Assembly: GCF_020832325.1 (NCBI RefSeq)
Contig: NZ_JAFIEU010000051.1
Location: forward strand, 124,001 to 188,000
Length of the DNA: 64,000 nucleotides
DNA from: Lunatimonas sp.
Lineage (GTDB): Bacteria; Bacteroidota; Bacteroidia; Cytophagales; Cyclobacteriaceae
Direction: 5' to 3'
Below, piece after piece: positions 53,421 through 61,899 of this stretch. Every line of letters starts with the position of its first letter. Position 1 is the stretch's first letter. The notes under the pieces are model-generated. The model worked only from the letters and a program-made list of their open reading frames with translations, did no database searches and had not been told where the DNA came from. Made by a program: the position numbers and the translations under genes.

Positions 53421-54020
53421 ATGTCAGAGGTACAACGAAAAAAATATTCCGATAAAGATAAAAACAGCATTTTTGACCAGGAGTTTATGCCCCACATAGA
53501 CTCCATGTATAACTTTGCCTATAGGCTTACCTTTGATGAGGATGATGCCAAAGACCTGGTGCAGGATACTTATCTGAAAGCCTACAGGTTTATCAATTCC
53601 TTTGAACGGGGAACCAACGCAAAAGCATGGCTGTTCCGAATTCTTAAAAACAGTTTTATCAACGAATACCGCAAGAAAAGTAAGCAACCCGCCAAGGTAG
53701 ATTATCAGGAAGTTGAAACTTATTATAACTCGGATAACGTTGATTACAATATGACATCTGATTTGCGGGTGGATGCCGTCAAGGACATGCTCGGGGACGA
53801 GATATCCAATGCGCTAAACAGTTTGGCAGTTGATTTTAGAACCGTCATCATCCTATGTGACCTCGAAGGGTTCACCTACGAAGAGATGGCGAAAATCCTA
53901 GATATACCGATAGGTACCGTGCGGTCCAGATTGCACAGGGCGAGAAACCTACTCAAAGATAAGCTGAAAGATTATGCACAGCATATGGGGTATGACACTG
54001 AAGGAGAGGAAGAACAATAG
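53421..54020 (+). CDS. ECF-type RNA polymerase sigma factor
   Basis: 199 residues from ATG 53421. Sigma-70 region 2 has the core-binding segment YNFAYRLTFDEDDAKDLVQD and TYLKAYRFINSFERGTNAKA plus WLFRILKNSFINEYRKKS; region 4 has LAVDFRTVIILCDLEGFTYE and IPIGTVRSRLHRARNLLKDK, the HTH that reads the -35. No region 1, 1.2 or 3, so ECF group. The frame upstream (to 53313) is not family-like. An anti-sigma-like gene follows at 24 bases. Target genes are not visible. Confidence 0.95.
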   Translation: MSEVQRKKYSDKDKNSIFDQEFMPHIDSMYNFAYRLTFDEDDAKDLVQDTYLKAYRFINSFERGTNAKAWLFRILKNSFINEYRKKSKQPAKVDYQEVETYYNSDNVDYNMTSDLRVDAVKDMLGDEISNALNSLAVDFRTVIILCDLEGFTYEEMAKILDIPIGTVRSRLHRARNLLKDKLKDYAQHMGYDTEGEEEQ

Positions 54021-54043
54021 ATGTTAAGAACCTAAATTTACCA

Positions 54044-54313
54044 ATGGATAATTTCAACCCGTCTAATCAACGTAAACTTAATTGCAGCGACGCCAGTAAG
54101 TGTTTTAAGCTTTTGGAGAGCATCTTGGATGGAGAAGCAGAGCTGGAGGACAAGCATATTTTGGATGAGAAATTGGCGAAATGTCAGCCTTGTTTCGAAC
54201 ACTTTCATCTAGAAAAGGCCATCAGGGATGTTCTCAAAACAAAATGCACCAAACATGTGGTCCCCACAGAACTAGTTGATAGCATACGCCAGAAAATCCA
54301 AGAGATAAAATAA
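54044..54313 (+). CDS. Anti-sigma factor-like protein with zinc-binding motif
   Basis: 89 residues, soluble, with the CQPC pair (KCQPCFEHFHLEKAIRDVLK) and nearby His residues that could form the ZAS zinc site of anti-sigma factors; a further Cys in TKCTKH follows. No membrane segment. It follows the ECF sigma gene by 24 bases and so probably binds and inhibits it. Seen motif, inferred partner. Confidence 0.75.
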   Translation: MDNFNPSNQRKLNCSDASKCFKLLESILDGEAELEDKHILDEKLAKCQPCFEHFHLEKAIRDVLKTKCTKHVVPTELVDSIRQKIQEIK

Positions 54314-54326
54314 ACGTTAGCGACGC

Positions 54327-54902
54327 ATGTCAACAGGCAAAGCCATTATTTTCTCAGCTCCCTCAGGGTCTGGCAAGACCACTATTGTAAGACACCTCAT
54401 TGAAAAATTTCCCAATCTGGGCTTTTCCATTTCTGCTTGCACACGGGACAAACGCGGAAGGTCGGAACAAAACGGAAAAGATTATTACTTTTTGACCCCT
54501 GAGGACTTCAAACAGAAAATTGATCAGAATGAATTTATCGAATGGGAGGAAGTATATGAAGGCAACTTTTACGGAACACTCAAAGAAGAAATCCATCGAA
54601 TTTGGGACTCTGGCAAACACGTGATTTTTGATGTTGATGTAAAAGGTGGACTCAATCTGAAAAAATACTTCGGTGACAGCGGGCTTGCCATATTTGTGAA
54701 AGTGCCCCATATCGAAGATTTGGCCGATAGGCTCCGGGATAGGGGCACCGAAACGGAAGAGAGTCTTTCCAGACGGTTATACAAAGCCAAATTTGAAATG
54801 GGTTTCCAGGATAAGTTTGATGTTATTTTGGTAAACGAGGAACTGGACCGTTCCTTTGCAGAAGCCGAGAAATTAGTAGGTGATTTTATCAACCAAAAGT
54901 AG
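54327..54902 (+). CDS. gmk: Guanylate kinase
   Basis: Phosphorylates GMP to GDP. 191 residues with the P-loop [16 protein letters not shown], the GMP-binding [21 protein letters not shown] region and the [19 protein letters not shown] motif, plus [14 protein letters not shown]. Close behind the anti-sigma gene and directly before nadD (2-base gap), likely one transcript. Confidence 0.97.
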   Translation: MSTGKAIIFSAPSGSGKTTIVRHLIEKFPNLGFSISACTRDKRGRSEQNGKDYYFLTPEDFKQKIDQNEFIEWEEVYEGNFYGTLKEEIHRIWDSGKHVIFDVDVKGGLNLKKYFGDSGLAIFVKVPHIEDLADRLRDRGTETEESLSRRLYKAKFEMGFQDKFDVILVNEELDRSFAEAEKLVGDFINQK

Positions 54903-54904
54903 TT

Positions 54905-55471
54905 TTGAAAATAGGGTTGTTTTTTGGCTCTTTTAACCCCATCCACATTGGGCACCTGATCATCGCAGATATCATGCAGGATCAGACTGATTTGGAGGAG
55001 GTATGGTTTGTGGTGAGCCCTCAAAACCCCATGAAATCAAGCAAGTCGCTGCTTCATGAATTCGACCGCCTGCGAATGGTTGAGTTGGCGACAGCGGATA
55101 ATTTTAAATTCAAAGTACTGGACGTGGAGTTTCACATGCCTAGGCCCAGTTATACCATCGATACCCTTGCGGTACTTTCGGACAAATATCCCCAACACGA
55201 ATTTAAGCTAGTCGTGGGGAGTGATAACCTGACCCATTTTCACAAGTGGAAAAATAGCGAGCAGCTATTGGATTTTTTTGGCCTTTATGTGTATCCCCGA
55301 CCAGGCAAGGTGAAAAGCATGGAGCATCCCCGTATTCATTTTATTGATTCGCCCTTAATCGATATTTCTGCTACCTTTATCCGAGATACTTTGCGGAAGG
55401 GAGGTAGTGTACGGTACCTGTTGCATCCCCATGTATCGGATTATATTCGCGATAAAAAGTTATATTATTAG
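54905..55471 (+). CDS. nadD: Nicotinate-nucleotide adenylyltransferase
   Basis: Joins ATP and nicotinate mononucleotide to form deamido-NAD. 188 residues; nucleotidyl-transferase motif IGLFFGSFNPIHIGHLIIAD with the (H/T)xGH signature, and ISATFIRDTL near the end. The start is TTG at 54905, two bases after the gmk stop; no ATG lies earlier in frame. The stop overlaps the end of the convergent haloperoxidase-like gene by four bases. Confidence 0.96.
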   Translation: MKIGLFFGSFNPIHIGHLIIADIMQDQTDLEEVWFVVSPQNPMKSSKSLLHEFDRLRMVELATADNFKFKVLDVEFHMPRPSYTIDTLAVLSDKYPQHEFKLVVGSDNLTHFHKWKNSEQLLDFFGLYVYPRPGKVKSMEHPRIHFIDSPLIDISATFIRDTLRKGGSVRYLLHPHVSDYIRDKKLYY

Positions 55472-56829
55472 TCCGTTAGGCCGATGTTTTTGGTTAGGCG
55501 GGTACTGACTTTTTGTGCGATGTACACAGCTACCATCTCGCCTTGTTTTACACCTTCTTCAATAGCCGGTATGTAGTGAATGCCCCCATAAAATCTACTG
55601 ATGGCAGCCTCTTCGGCAGCTTGGTTGAAGGACTGAAACTCCCTAGTACCCAAGCCGTAATTTACTTCTGTGGTGTCTACGAAACGAAAGGGTTCTCCTA
55701 GCAAGCCCGTCAATGCCCGGGAGGCTGCGGTCGAGATGACACTGTGTCCACTGGTATATTCTGGAAAAGGAGGCGTCTGGAGTAGGGGTACCCAGTCTTC
55801 ATCCATGTACCGGTTGATGTAGGTCTCCGGCCGAATGAGTACGCTCCGGTACTTTTCGTCCCAGCAGGAGATAAATCCGTCAAAGACGTAAATAGCGGTC
55901 ACTGCCAGTGCCTCAGCGGTACCTATCCATCCTAATTCTGCATTTTTAGATGCAATGCCGGCGATGCCTATCCAATGCCCGCCTGGTGTGATCTTCTTTT
56001 CAGCATACATCACGTGCCCCTTCACGTTCATTTTATAGGGATTGCAGTCCCAAAAATAAGCGATTTCCCGCTGTTCGGGCGTGAGGGAGTTACCTGCATC
56101 CATGACCTCTTTGGCCTCTATATAGAACTGGCTATCGGGCACATTGCCAAATTCGGTGGCCGGTCTGGGGATAAACTGGTCTGCCGAGTCCAATACAAAT
56201 GGGCGTATTTTATTCCAATTTGGCTCTATGCCTTCTATATATGCAGGAGGGGTAGGCTTCCACGAGTAGTCTTCATCCCGGCTGGTGTATTTTTCGAATG
56301 AACGGCTTTGGTGATAGTTGTCTTTGGAAGCATAGTCCAATACGTGGTTGGCCATCGATTCACCCAAAGTTTTGGACTCCTGTAGAATTGCTTGAGATGC
56401 TCCCAAATTCTTTACTTTCTCCAGCAGCTGTTCTTTTTTGGAGGAAATCAGGTGTTCCGAAAATACCAGCCTTGAGGCCACATCGTAATAGGCAATCAGC
56501 GCAGCTAGGGGCAAAGAGACATTTTCTGTGACTTGAAAACTTTTTGGTTCAAAGTCATTTAGCTGCCCCATTAAAGATCGATAGGTGCTCGGATCTGCCA
56601 GTACACCGATTTCATAGGCTGCAATAGACGGGTAGGCATAGATTCGGCTGGCCACCGGGGGAGAAAAAATATCGTGTACCATCGCATCGGTCAGTGTTCC
56701 TCCGGCTTCAATCAACCGCCGGTTGGATTCCAAATAATCAATGTAATCCAGCTTCTCGCCGCATCCCAAAATCAACGTGCCCAGCAGAAGGATCCAGCCA
56801 AGTGTGCGTATCATATTTCCTAAACCCAT
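55468..56829 (-). CDS. Vanadium-dependent haloperoxidase-like lipoprotein, first of a pair
   Basis: 453 residues, with a lipoprotein signal (lipobox LILGC, Cys at about 23; MIRTLGWIL may be the real start at 56814). PAP2/vanadate-binding motifs are visible: KYRSVLIRP (K-x6-RP), TSGHSVIS (SGH) and SRFYGGIH (SR-x5-H). These bind vanadate or phosphate, so the protein may be a haloperoxidase or a phosphatase-like relative. It lies downstream of a similar gene on the same strand. Probably attached to an outer- or periplasmic-facing membrane by its lipid. The halide or substrate is unknown. Confidence 0.83.
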   Translation of the reverse strand: MGLGNMIRTLGWILLLGTLILGCGEKLDYIDYLESNRRLIEAGGTLTDAMVHDIFSPPVASRIYAYPSIAAYEIGVLADPSTYRSLMGQLNDFEPKSFQVTENVSLPLAALIAYYDVASRLVFSEHLISSKKEQLLEKVKNLGASQAILQESKTLGESMANHVLDYASKDNYHQSRSFEKYTSRDEDYSWKPTPPAYIEGIEPNWNKIRPFVLDSADQFIPRPATEFGNVPDSQFYIEAKEVMDAGNSLTPEQREIAYFWDCNPYKMNVKGHVMYAEKKITPGGHWIGIAGIASKNAELGWIGTAEALAVTAIYVFDGFISCWDEKYRSVLIRPETYINRYMDEDWVPLLQTPPFPEYTSGHSVISTAASRALTGLLGEPFRFVDTTEVNYGLGTREFQSFNQAAEEAAISRFYGGIHYIPAIEEGVKQGEMVAVYIAQKVSTRLTKNIGLTD

Positions 56830-56877
56830 GGTCGATTCAAATCTAATACTTTATTTGCGGGGTTTTGCTGACAAAGG

Positions 56878-58287
56878 TCATGGGGACAGTGGTTTGGCTA
56901 TATTTTTCTGTCCGAGTGTCGCGATGACCCATTCACCGACTTTCTTACCCTGTTCTTGCCCCACTTCAATGGCATCGATGTAGTGGATACCTCCGTAAAG
57001 CCTAGAGATGCTGGCCTCATTGGCAGCCTCATAGAATGAATTAAAATCCCTGCTTCCCAAGTGGTATTTTTCTTCCACCGTATCCGTATAGGCAAATCCA
57101 TCTCCAAAGAAGTGTGTAAGTATCTCTGCGGAGGTGGTAGAAATGGTGGAATGCCCACTCAAATATTCCGGAAAGGGAGGTGTTTGCAGAAGGGGAGTAT
57201 ACGTCGGGTCAAGGTACTTCCGGATGGCAGTTTCAGGTCGAATTCGGTTGCTGCGGTACTTTTCATCCCAGCAACTTAAAAAGCCATCCATAAGCCCTAT
57301 AGAAACGACGGTGGTTATTTCCATCGCCTTGTGAAAGTCTACACCGGCCTGTCGGCAGGCGATATCCGTTATTCCTATCCAATGTCCACCGGGTGATATT
57401 TGCTTTAAGCCCACCATTAGGTGCCCGGTTTCTTCCAACGCAAAGGGATTGCAATCCCAAAAGGCGGCGATGGATCTGGTTTCTGGCGTTAAATCCACCT
57501 CGTAAACCTGCCGGAGCAGACGGAAAAATTCCGAATCGGTACTTTCCGAGAAGGACACCGGAGGAATCGGCTGAAACTGATCAGGTCGCAAGAGGGTAAA
57601 GGGACGGATGGTGTTGAAATAAGGTTCTACGGGAGCAAAATACCCGGGAGGAGTGGGATACCAGGATCCGGGTACTTCACTGGGTGTGTATCTGGGGTAG
57701 TTGCTGATTTCTTTGTAGCGGTCTGACTGTGCATAGGCAAGAATTTCCTGGCCTATGCTTTTGGCAAATGCTTCGGAATCCAACAGTGTTTTGCTGTCGA
57801 TTCCCAACGTCCGGCAGGAGTCTAGAAATACCTGTCTTAGTTTCAGCAGTTCTGGTCCTGATGGCTGCATGGCCGACGCCACTTCAATCATCGCGAGTAA
57901 CGCACTTACCTGGGTGTGTTGGTTAAGAAAGTCGTTTAGGGTGTGTATTTCCGGATAGTCATTCAATGCCCCAGCCATGGAGTGGTAGGCAGGATCCGCT
58001 TGGCTGATCACCTCGTATCCTGCGAGGCTCGCATAGGCATAAAACCTGGCGGCCAATGGGGGGTTGGTAATGTCGTGGACCATCAAGTCCGTCATCGTTT
58101 CAGTTATCCATCCGATCATACCGGCATCCAACGAGATTGGCTGATCGTCCCTCGACCCAGCGCATGCGAAGGAGAAATACAGCAAGCTGGTTACTACAAG
58201 AATGCGCGCCAACGGGAACGAACCCAAGGCAGGCTGCTGTCTAAGAAAATATTTACAGAGACAAATACGTCTAAAAAGGCGTTTCAT
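56878..58287 (-). CDS. Vanadium-dependent haloperoxidase-like lipoprotein, second of a pair
   Basis: 469 residues with the same three motifs as its neighbour: KYRSNRIRP, LSGHSTISTTS and SRLYGGIHYID. The signal anchor is preceded by a long positive stretch, with a lipobox at SFAC (Cys at about 42). It starts first in the transcript (58287), 48 bases upstream of the paralogue, so the two probably arose by tandem duplication and are co-expressed. Divergence is greater in the N-terminal half than in the catalytic part. Confidence 0.83.
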   Translation of the reverse strand: MKRLFRRICLCKYFLRQQPALGSFPLARILVVTSLLYFSFACAGSRDDQPISLDAGMIGWITETMTDLMVHDITNPPLAARFYAYASLAGYEVISQADPAYHSMAGALNDYPEIHTLNDFLNQHTQVSALLAMIEVASAMQPSGPELLKLRQVFLDSCRTLGIDSKTLLDSEAFAKSIGQEILAYAQSDRYKEISNYPRYTPSEVPGSWYPTPPGYFAPVEPYFNTIRPFTLLRPDQFQPIPPVSFSESTDSEFFRLLRQVYEVDLTPETRSIAAFWDCNPFALEETGHLMVGLKQISPGGHWIGITDIACRQAGVDFHKAMEITTVVSIGLMDGFLSCWDEKYRSNRIRPETAIRKYLDPTYTPLLQTPPFPEYLSGHSTISTTSAEILTHFFGDGFAYTDTVEEKYHLGSRDFNSFYEAANEASISRLYGGIHYIDAIEVGQEQGKKVGEWVIATLGQKNIAKPLSP

Positions 58288-58370
58288 GACTTACTTATTT
58301 GATCTTTAATTGACGTGGTTGCGTTTGCCGTTGAGTTGAAGATTTGGCATCGGCACAATTTAGTGCTTTG

Positions 58371-61300
58371 TTATTCGTTTGCCTGCTGCGTAATCTCATA
58401 AGCTGTGATGCCTTTTTGATTAATAGCAATTAAGAGTAAATCGTTCAATAATAACATGCTCCGGACATCTCCGATGAGTTGAAGGCCACTTTTAAGTTGT
58501 GGGACGTAGCTGAACTCTCCTTTGCCGTTGCCTTTTAGCAAGGTGCCGAAGTTTGCATCGTATTTGCCAAATCTCAGTCTTGCCCGTTCGATATTGCCAC
58601 CTAGTAGGATATCCTGATGGCCATCCCGGTCGAAATCATCCACTAAAATGGAGAATACGGGAGCAAACTGCGCCTCAATGGGTAGTGGTTGAATTGCCAG
58701 TTTGCCGTCAGGCTGGGACAAAAACAGTGAGGTTTTTAGTTGTGTGGCCTTTTCATATCCTGCCCCCTTGAGTTCTTCTTTCGAAAAAATATCCGTCAAG
58801 GTGGCATCTGCATAGTCGGCGTAGTTTGTAAATCGAGTCCTCATCATGGATAGCTGGTCCAGCAGTTCATCCCGGGTGAGGTAGGGGTAACTTTTACCTT
58901 GGATGTAGAAGGAAAGAATGGGATCGACAGCACCGTTATTGTCAAAATCCTTGTAATGAAGCTCTGCGGGCTCTTCCGTGGAAGCCTGGACTTGGCTGTT
59001 AAGGCCTTGGTTACCAACTAAGAGGTCCGGCTTGCCATCCCCATTGATATCTCCCACCCAAAGAGTATTCCACCATCCCTCATGCGCTTCATCCAGAAAT
59101 TCCTTTCCGACTTCAACCATAGTGTCTTCGGATTTCTTAAATATGCGAATGGGCATCCATTCTCCGACCACGATGAGTTCATCGAGTCCGTCTCCATTCA
59201 AATCAGCCCAGGCAGCATCGGTAACCAATCCGGCTTTTTGTAAGTCAGGGGCCCATTGGGCGGTTTGGATCGAATAATTGCCTTGGCCGTCGTTGATCAG
59301 GAGGTAGGAGTCTGGCGTTTCAGGGTATCTACCTGGAATTACTCTACTGCCTACGAACAGGTCTGGAAGCCCATTTCCCGTTAGATCTGTAGCCGCCACA
59401 GTACCCGTACTGGTAAACATTTCAGGCAATAAGCCACTTGCCTTTTCGAAATTTCCCTTGCCATCGTTTAGGTAGATTCTATCTTGTAATTTTGGATCTT
59501 TGGGTAGGAAATTGCCGTATCCGCCACTTCCCACGTACAAATCGATGAAACCATCCCCATTTACGTCCAGAAAGAGGGCATGCGAGTCGGTCTGTGCTGT
59601 ATCTTCGTCAAATACCGAACTATTGCCTTCACGGAAGTTACCACCCGAAGTTTGAAGGTAAATTTTAGCGGCAGATCCTGCATCGGCGCCTACAAAAACG
59701 TCCTCTAGACCGTCTCCGTTAATATCTGCTTTTGCCATCACGGGCCCCACAAACGATAAGGGGTTAATCAGCAGTGGCTGGCGTTTGAAGTCGTTTAGTG
59801 TATGTTTGGGCTGCACGTTTTGGAAGGGTGCTTTGCTGGGTTTGAAGACAGGCTCCGGAACGTTGCGGGCCAAGGCGGTTTTTTTGGCTTCGGCTTCCAC
59901 TAGGACCAAGGTTTGATTAGCGGGTATTTCGGTGAATGATTGAGACTTTCCGCTGGGCCAGTAGATATGGAGGGAGTCTACCATGTCTATACTTCCCAAT
60001 CCTACATGAAGGACTGGAGACACGCTGGACTGGTATCCTCGGGTAGGCATTTGTTCCAAAAACTGTTTTGTTCCTTTGTGGTAAACAGTCACTTTGGCCC
60101 CCAGTCCGTGAGAGTTTTTGTTTTCGCCTTCCAGCTTGAATTTCAAATAATGGTTAGCTGTCCGTTTTTCAGAATCATTGCGGTAAATAAATGCTGGGAG
60201 AGAGACATTGTTTACGATCAGGTCCAAATCGCCGTCGTTGTCTAAGTCGGCATAGGCAGCCCCGTTGCTATTGGCTACTTGATCGAGTCCCCAAGAGGAA
60301 GTTTGGTTTTCAAACCGAATTCCACCAGTATTTTGAAACATGTAATTGATCACATTGGACGAAGGCATGGAGTAAACCAGCTCAAGCACATTTTCCCGTT
60401 TTAGGCCTTGATATTTTTTAATGTAGTCAGCCATGTATTTCAGGAAGTCCTGATTGGTATAGTCTCTGTGATAGCCATTGGTGACGTAAAGGTCTTTCCA
60501 TCCATCATTGTCAAAATCTGCAAAAAGAGCTGCCCAGCTCCAATCGGTATTGGAGATGCCAGCAAGTTGCCCGATTTCGCTGAACGTACCATTGCCATGG
60601 TTCAGGTGAAGCATATTGCGCATGTATTGGTGGTGAAAGCCCACCCGCAAGTTAAACTCAAACTTTTCGTAATTGTCCGGTGCCATGAGTAGCTTCTGTC
60701 GGCGGTTGTCTTCGGGTAGCATGTCCAGTGTGAAGATATCTACCAAGCCGTCGTTGTTGATGTCGGCAATATCGCTGCCCATCGAAAAATTGGAAATATG
60801 TCCCATGCTTTCTCCTATCAGGTCGGTGAAGGTGCCGTCACCGTTGTTGATGTACAAGTAGTCGGGTACCGTATAGTCGTTGCTGACATAAATATCCAAG
60901 TAGCCGTTGCCGTTTATATCCGAAACACCGGCCCCCAATCCATAGGACAGGGCGGAGTTAAATATGCCGGCCTTTTCCGTGACGTCTGTGAATTTCCCGT
61001 TGTCGTTTCGAAATAGCTGTGGCCCGGCCAGGTCGGGATGCTTCAATATTTCAGCGGTATTTGACTCGTCCAGAATGGGGAGTGATTTAGGGTTATGGTT
61101 TAGCAGGAACAGATCCAAATCCCCATCGTTGTCCATATCAAAAAAGACTGCTTGGGTAGAGGTGGCTTCGCTGTCTAATCCGAAATGTTCTGCCTCTTCC
61201 GAAAAAATCGGGATCCCGTCTTCGTCGGGTCCTTGGTTAATAAAAAGCTGGTTTCGTCGCTTATCGGGTGGGAGGCTGCCCGAATAGCAAACATATATAT

Positions 61301-61724
61301 CTAGAAGGCCATCTCCGTTTACATCAGCCATGGTAACCCCTGTAGCCCACGGCCCAGGCCTGCCGGCTACGTTTGCTTTGAGTGTTACGTCTTCGAATTG
61401 CATGGATCCTTTGTTTAGATAGAGCTTGTTTGGGACCATGTTTCCGGTGAAGTAAATATCATCTAGGCCGTCACCGTTTAGGTCACCTACTGCTACTCCC
61501 CCGCCGTTGTAGAAATATTCATACATCAGTATGTTTGTGTTCAAGCCTTCGGTCAGGGTGTTTTCGAAGCTGATCCCGGTGCTTTCTGCAGGTAAGAGGG
61601 TAAATAGGGGAGGGCTGGCAGGCTCCTCTTTTTTGTCCACTTCTTTTGGCGAATCACAGGACGCAACAAGCACTAGCGCAAAAAGGAGGAGGGGATTTCG
61701 GCAATTTAATAAGGTCATTTTCAT
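58371..61724 (-). CDS. ASPIC/UnbV-type lipoprotein with VCBS/FG-GAP repeats
   Basis: 1117 residues with a lipoprotein signal (lipobox LVASC, Cys 23). Many FG-GAP-like repeats with DxDxDG-type calcium loops, for example GDLNGDGLDDIYFTG, DMDNDGDLDLFLLN, DINGNGYLDIYVSN and DINNDGLVDIFTLD, make a propeller-like surface domain; the ASPIC/UnbV region (about 545-620) contains GLGAKVTVYHKG and a RGYQSSVSPVLHVGLG segment. This combination is common in Bacteroidota surface lipoproteins. The function is unknown; calcium-dependent adhesion or binding is inferred. Homologues are often called RNA-binding protein, which is not supported. It lies 83 bases upstream of the haloperoxidase-like pair. Confidence 0.87.
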   Translation of the reverse strand: MKMTLLNCRNPLLLFALVLVASCDSPKEVDKKEEPASPPLFTLLPAESTGISFENTLTEGLNTNILMYEYFYNGGGVAVGDLNGDGLDDIYFTGNMVPNKLYLNKGSMQFEDVTLKANVAGRPGPWATGVTMADVNGDGLLDIYVCYSGSLPPDKRRNQLFINQGPDEDGIPIFSEEAEHFGLDSEATSTQAVFFDMDNDGDLDLFLLNHNPKSLPILDESNTAEILKHPDLAGPQLFRNDNGKFTDVTEKAGIFNSALSYGLGAGVSDINGNGYLDIYVSNDYTVPDYLYINNGDGTFTDLIGESMGHISNFSMGSDIADINNDGLVDIFTLDMLPEDNRRQKLLMAPDNYEKFEFNLRVGFHHQYMRNMLHLNHGNGTFSEIGQLAGISNTDWSWAALFADFDNDGWKDLYVTNGYHRDYTNQDFLKYMADYIKKYQGLKRENVLELVYSMPSSNVINYMFQNTGGIRFENQTSSWGLDQVANSNGAAYADLDNDGDLDLIVNNVSLPAFIYRNDSEKRTANHYLKFKLEGENKNSHGLGAKVTVYHKGTKQFLEQMPTRGYQSSVSPVLHVGLGSIDMVDSLHIYWPSGKSQSFTEIPANQTLVLVEAEAKKTALARNVPEPVFKPSKAPFQNVQPKHTLNDFKRQPLLINPLSFVGPVMAKADINGDGLEDVFVGADAGSAAKIYLQTSGGNFREGNSSVFDEDTAQTDSHALFLDVNGDGFIDLYVGSGGYGNFLPKDPKLQDRIYLNDGKGNFEKASGLLPEMFTSTGTVAATDLTGNGLPDLFVGSRVIPGRYPETPDSYLLINDGQGNYSIQTAQWAPDLQKAGLVTDAAWADLNGDGLDELIVVGEWMPIRIFKKSEDTMVEVGKEFLDEAHEGWWNTLWVGDINGDGKPDLLVGNQGLNSQVQASTEEPAELHYKDFDNNGAVDPILSFYIQGKSYPYLTRDELLDQLSMMRTRFTNYADYADATLTDIFSKEELKGAGYEKATQLKTSLFLSQPDGKLAIQPLPIEAQFAPVFSILVDDFDRDGHQDILLGGNIERARLRFGKYDANFGTLLKGNGKGEFSYVPQLKSGLQLIGDVRSMLLLNDLLLIAINQKGITAYEITQQANE

Positions 61725-61828
61725 TCATTTGAAACCCAAATATACGTAAATTCGATTAGTAGCCGCATGGTTGATCGCGGAGATGGGGTTTCAGGTGGCG
61801 ACACTTGGTTTTTGGTACGTACCCCTAA

Positions 61829-61866
61829 CAAAAAAAATGCCCCCGCAGGCTGAACGCAGGGGCATT
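61829..61866 (-). terminator. Terminator after the Tat-exported oxidoreductase gene
   Basis: AATGCCCCCGC (61836-61846) pairs with GCAGGGGCATT (61856-61866) with one mismatch; on the minus strand a run of T follows. It lies 34 bases past the stop of the gene ending at 61900. Confidence 0.88.
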
Positions 61867-61899
61867 GGGCGTAATCGTTACCATTGTATGCTAGGTTGA

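Noticed and set aside
54569-55024. A 151-codon frame opposite gmk and nadD
   Set aside because: Spans two firm genes in antisense and has no recognisable domain.
58371-61724. RNA-binding protein as the product
   Set aside because: The gene encodes a lipid-anchored, calcium-loop repeat protein; no RNA-binding motif was seen.
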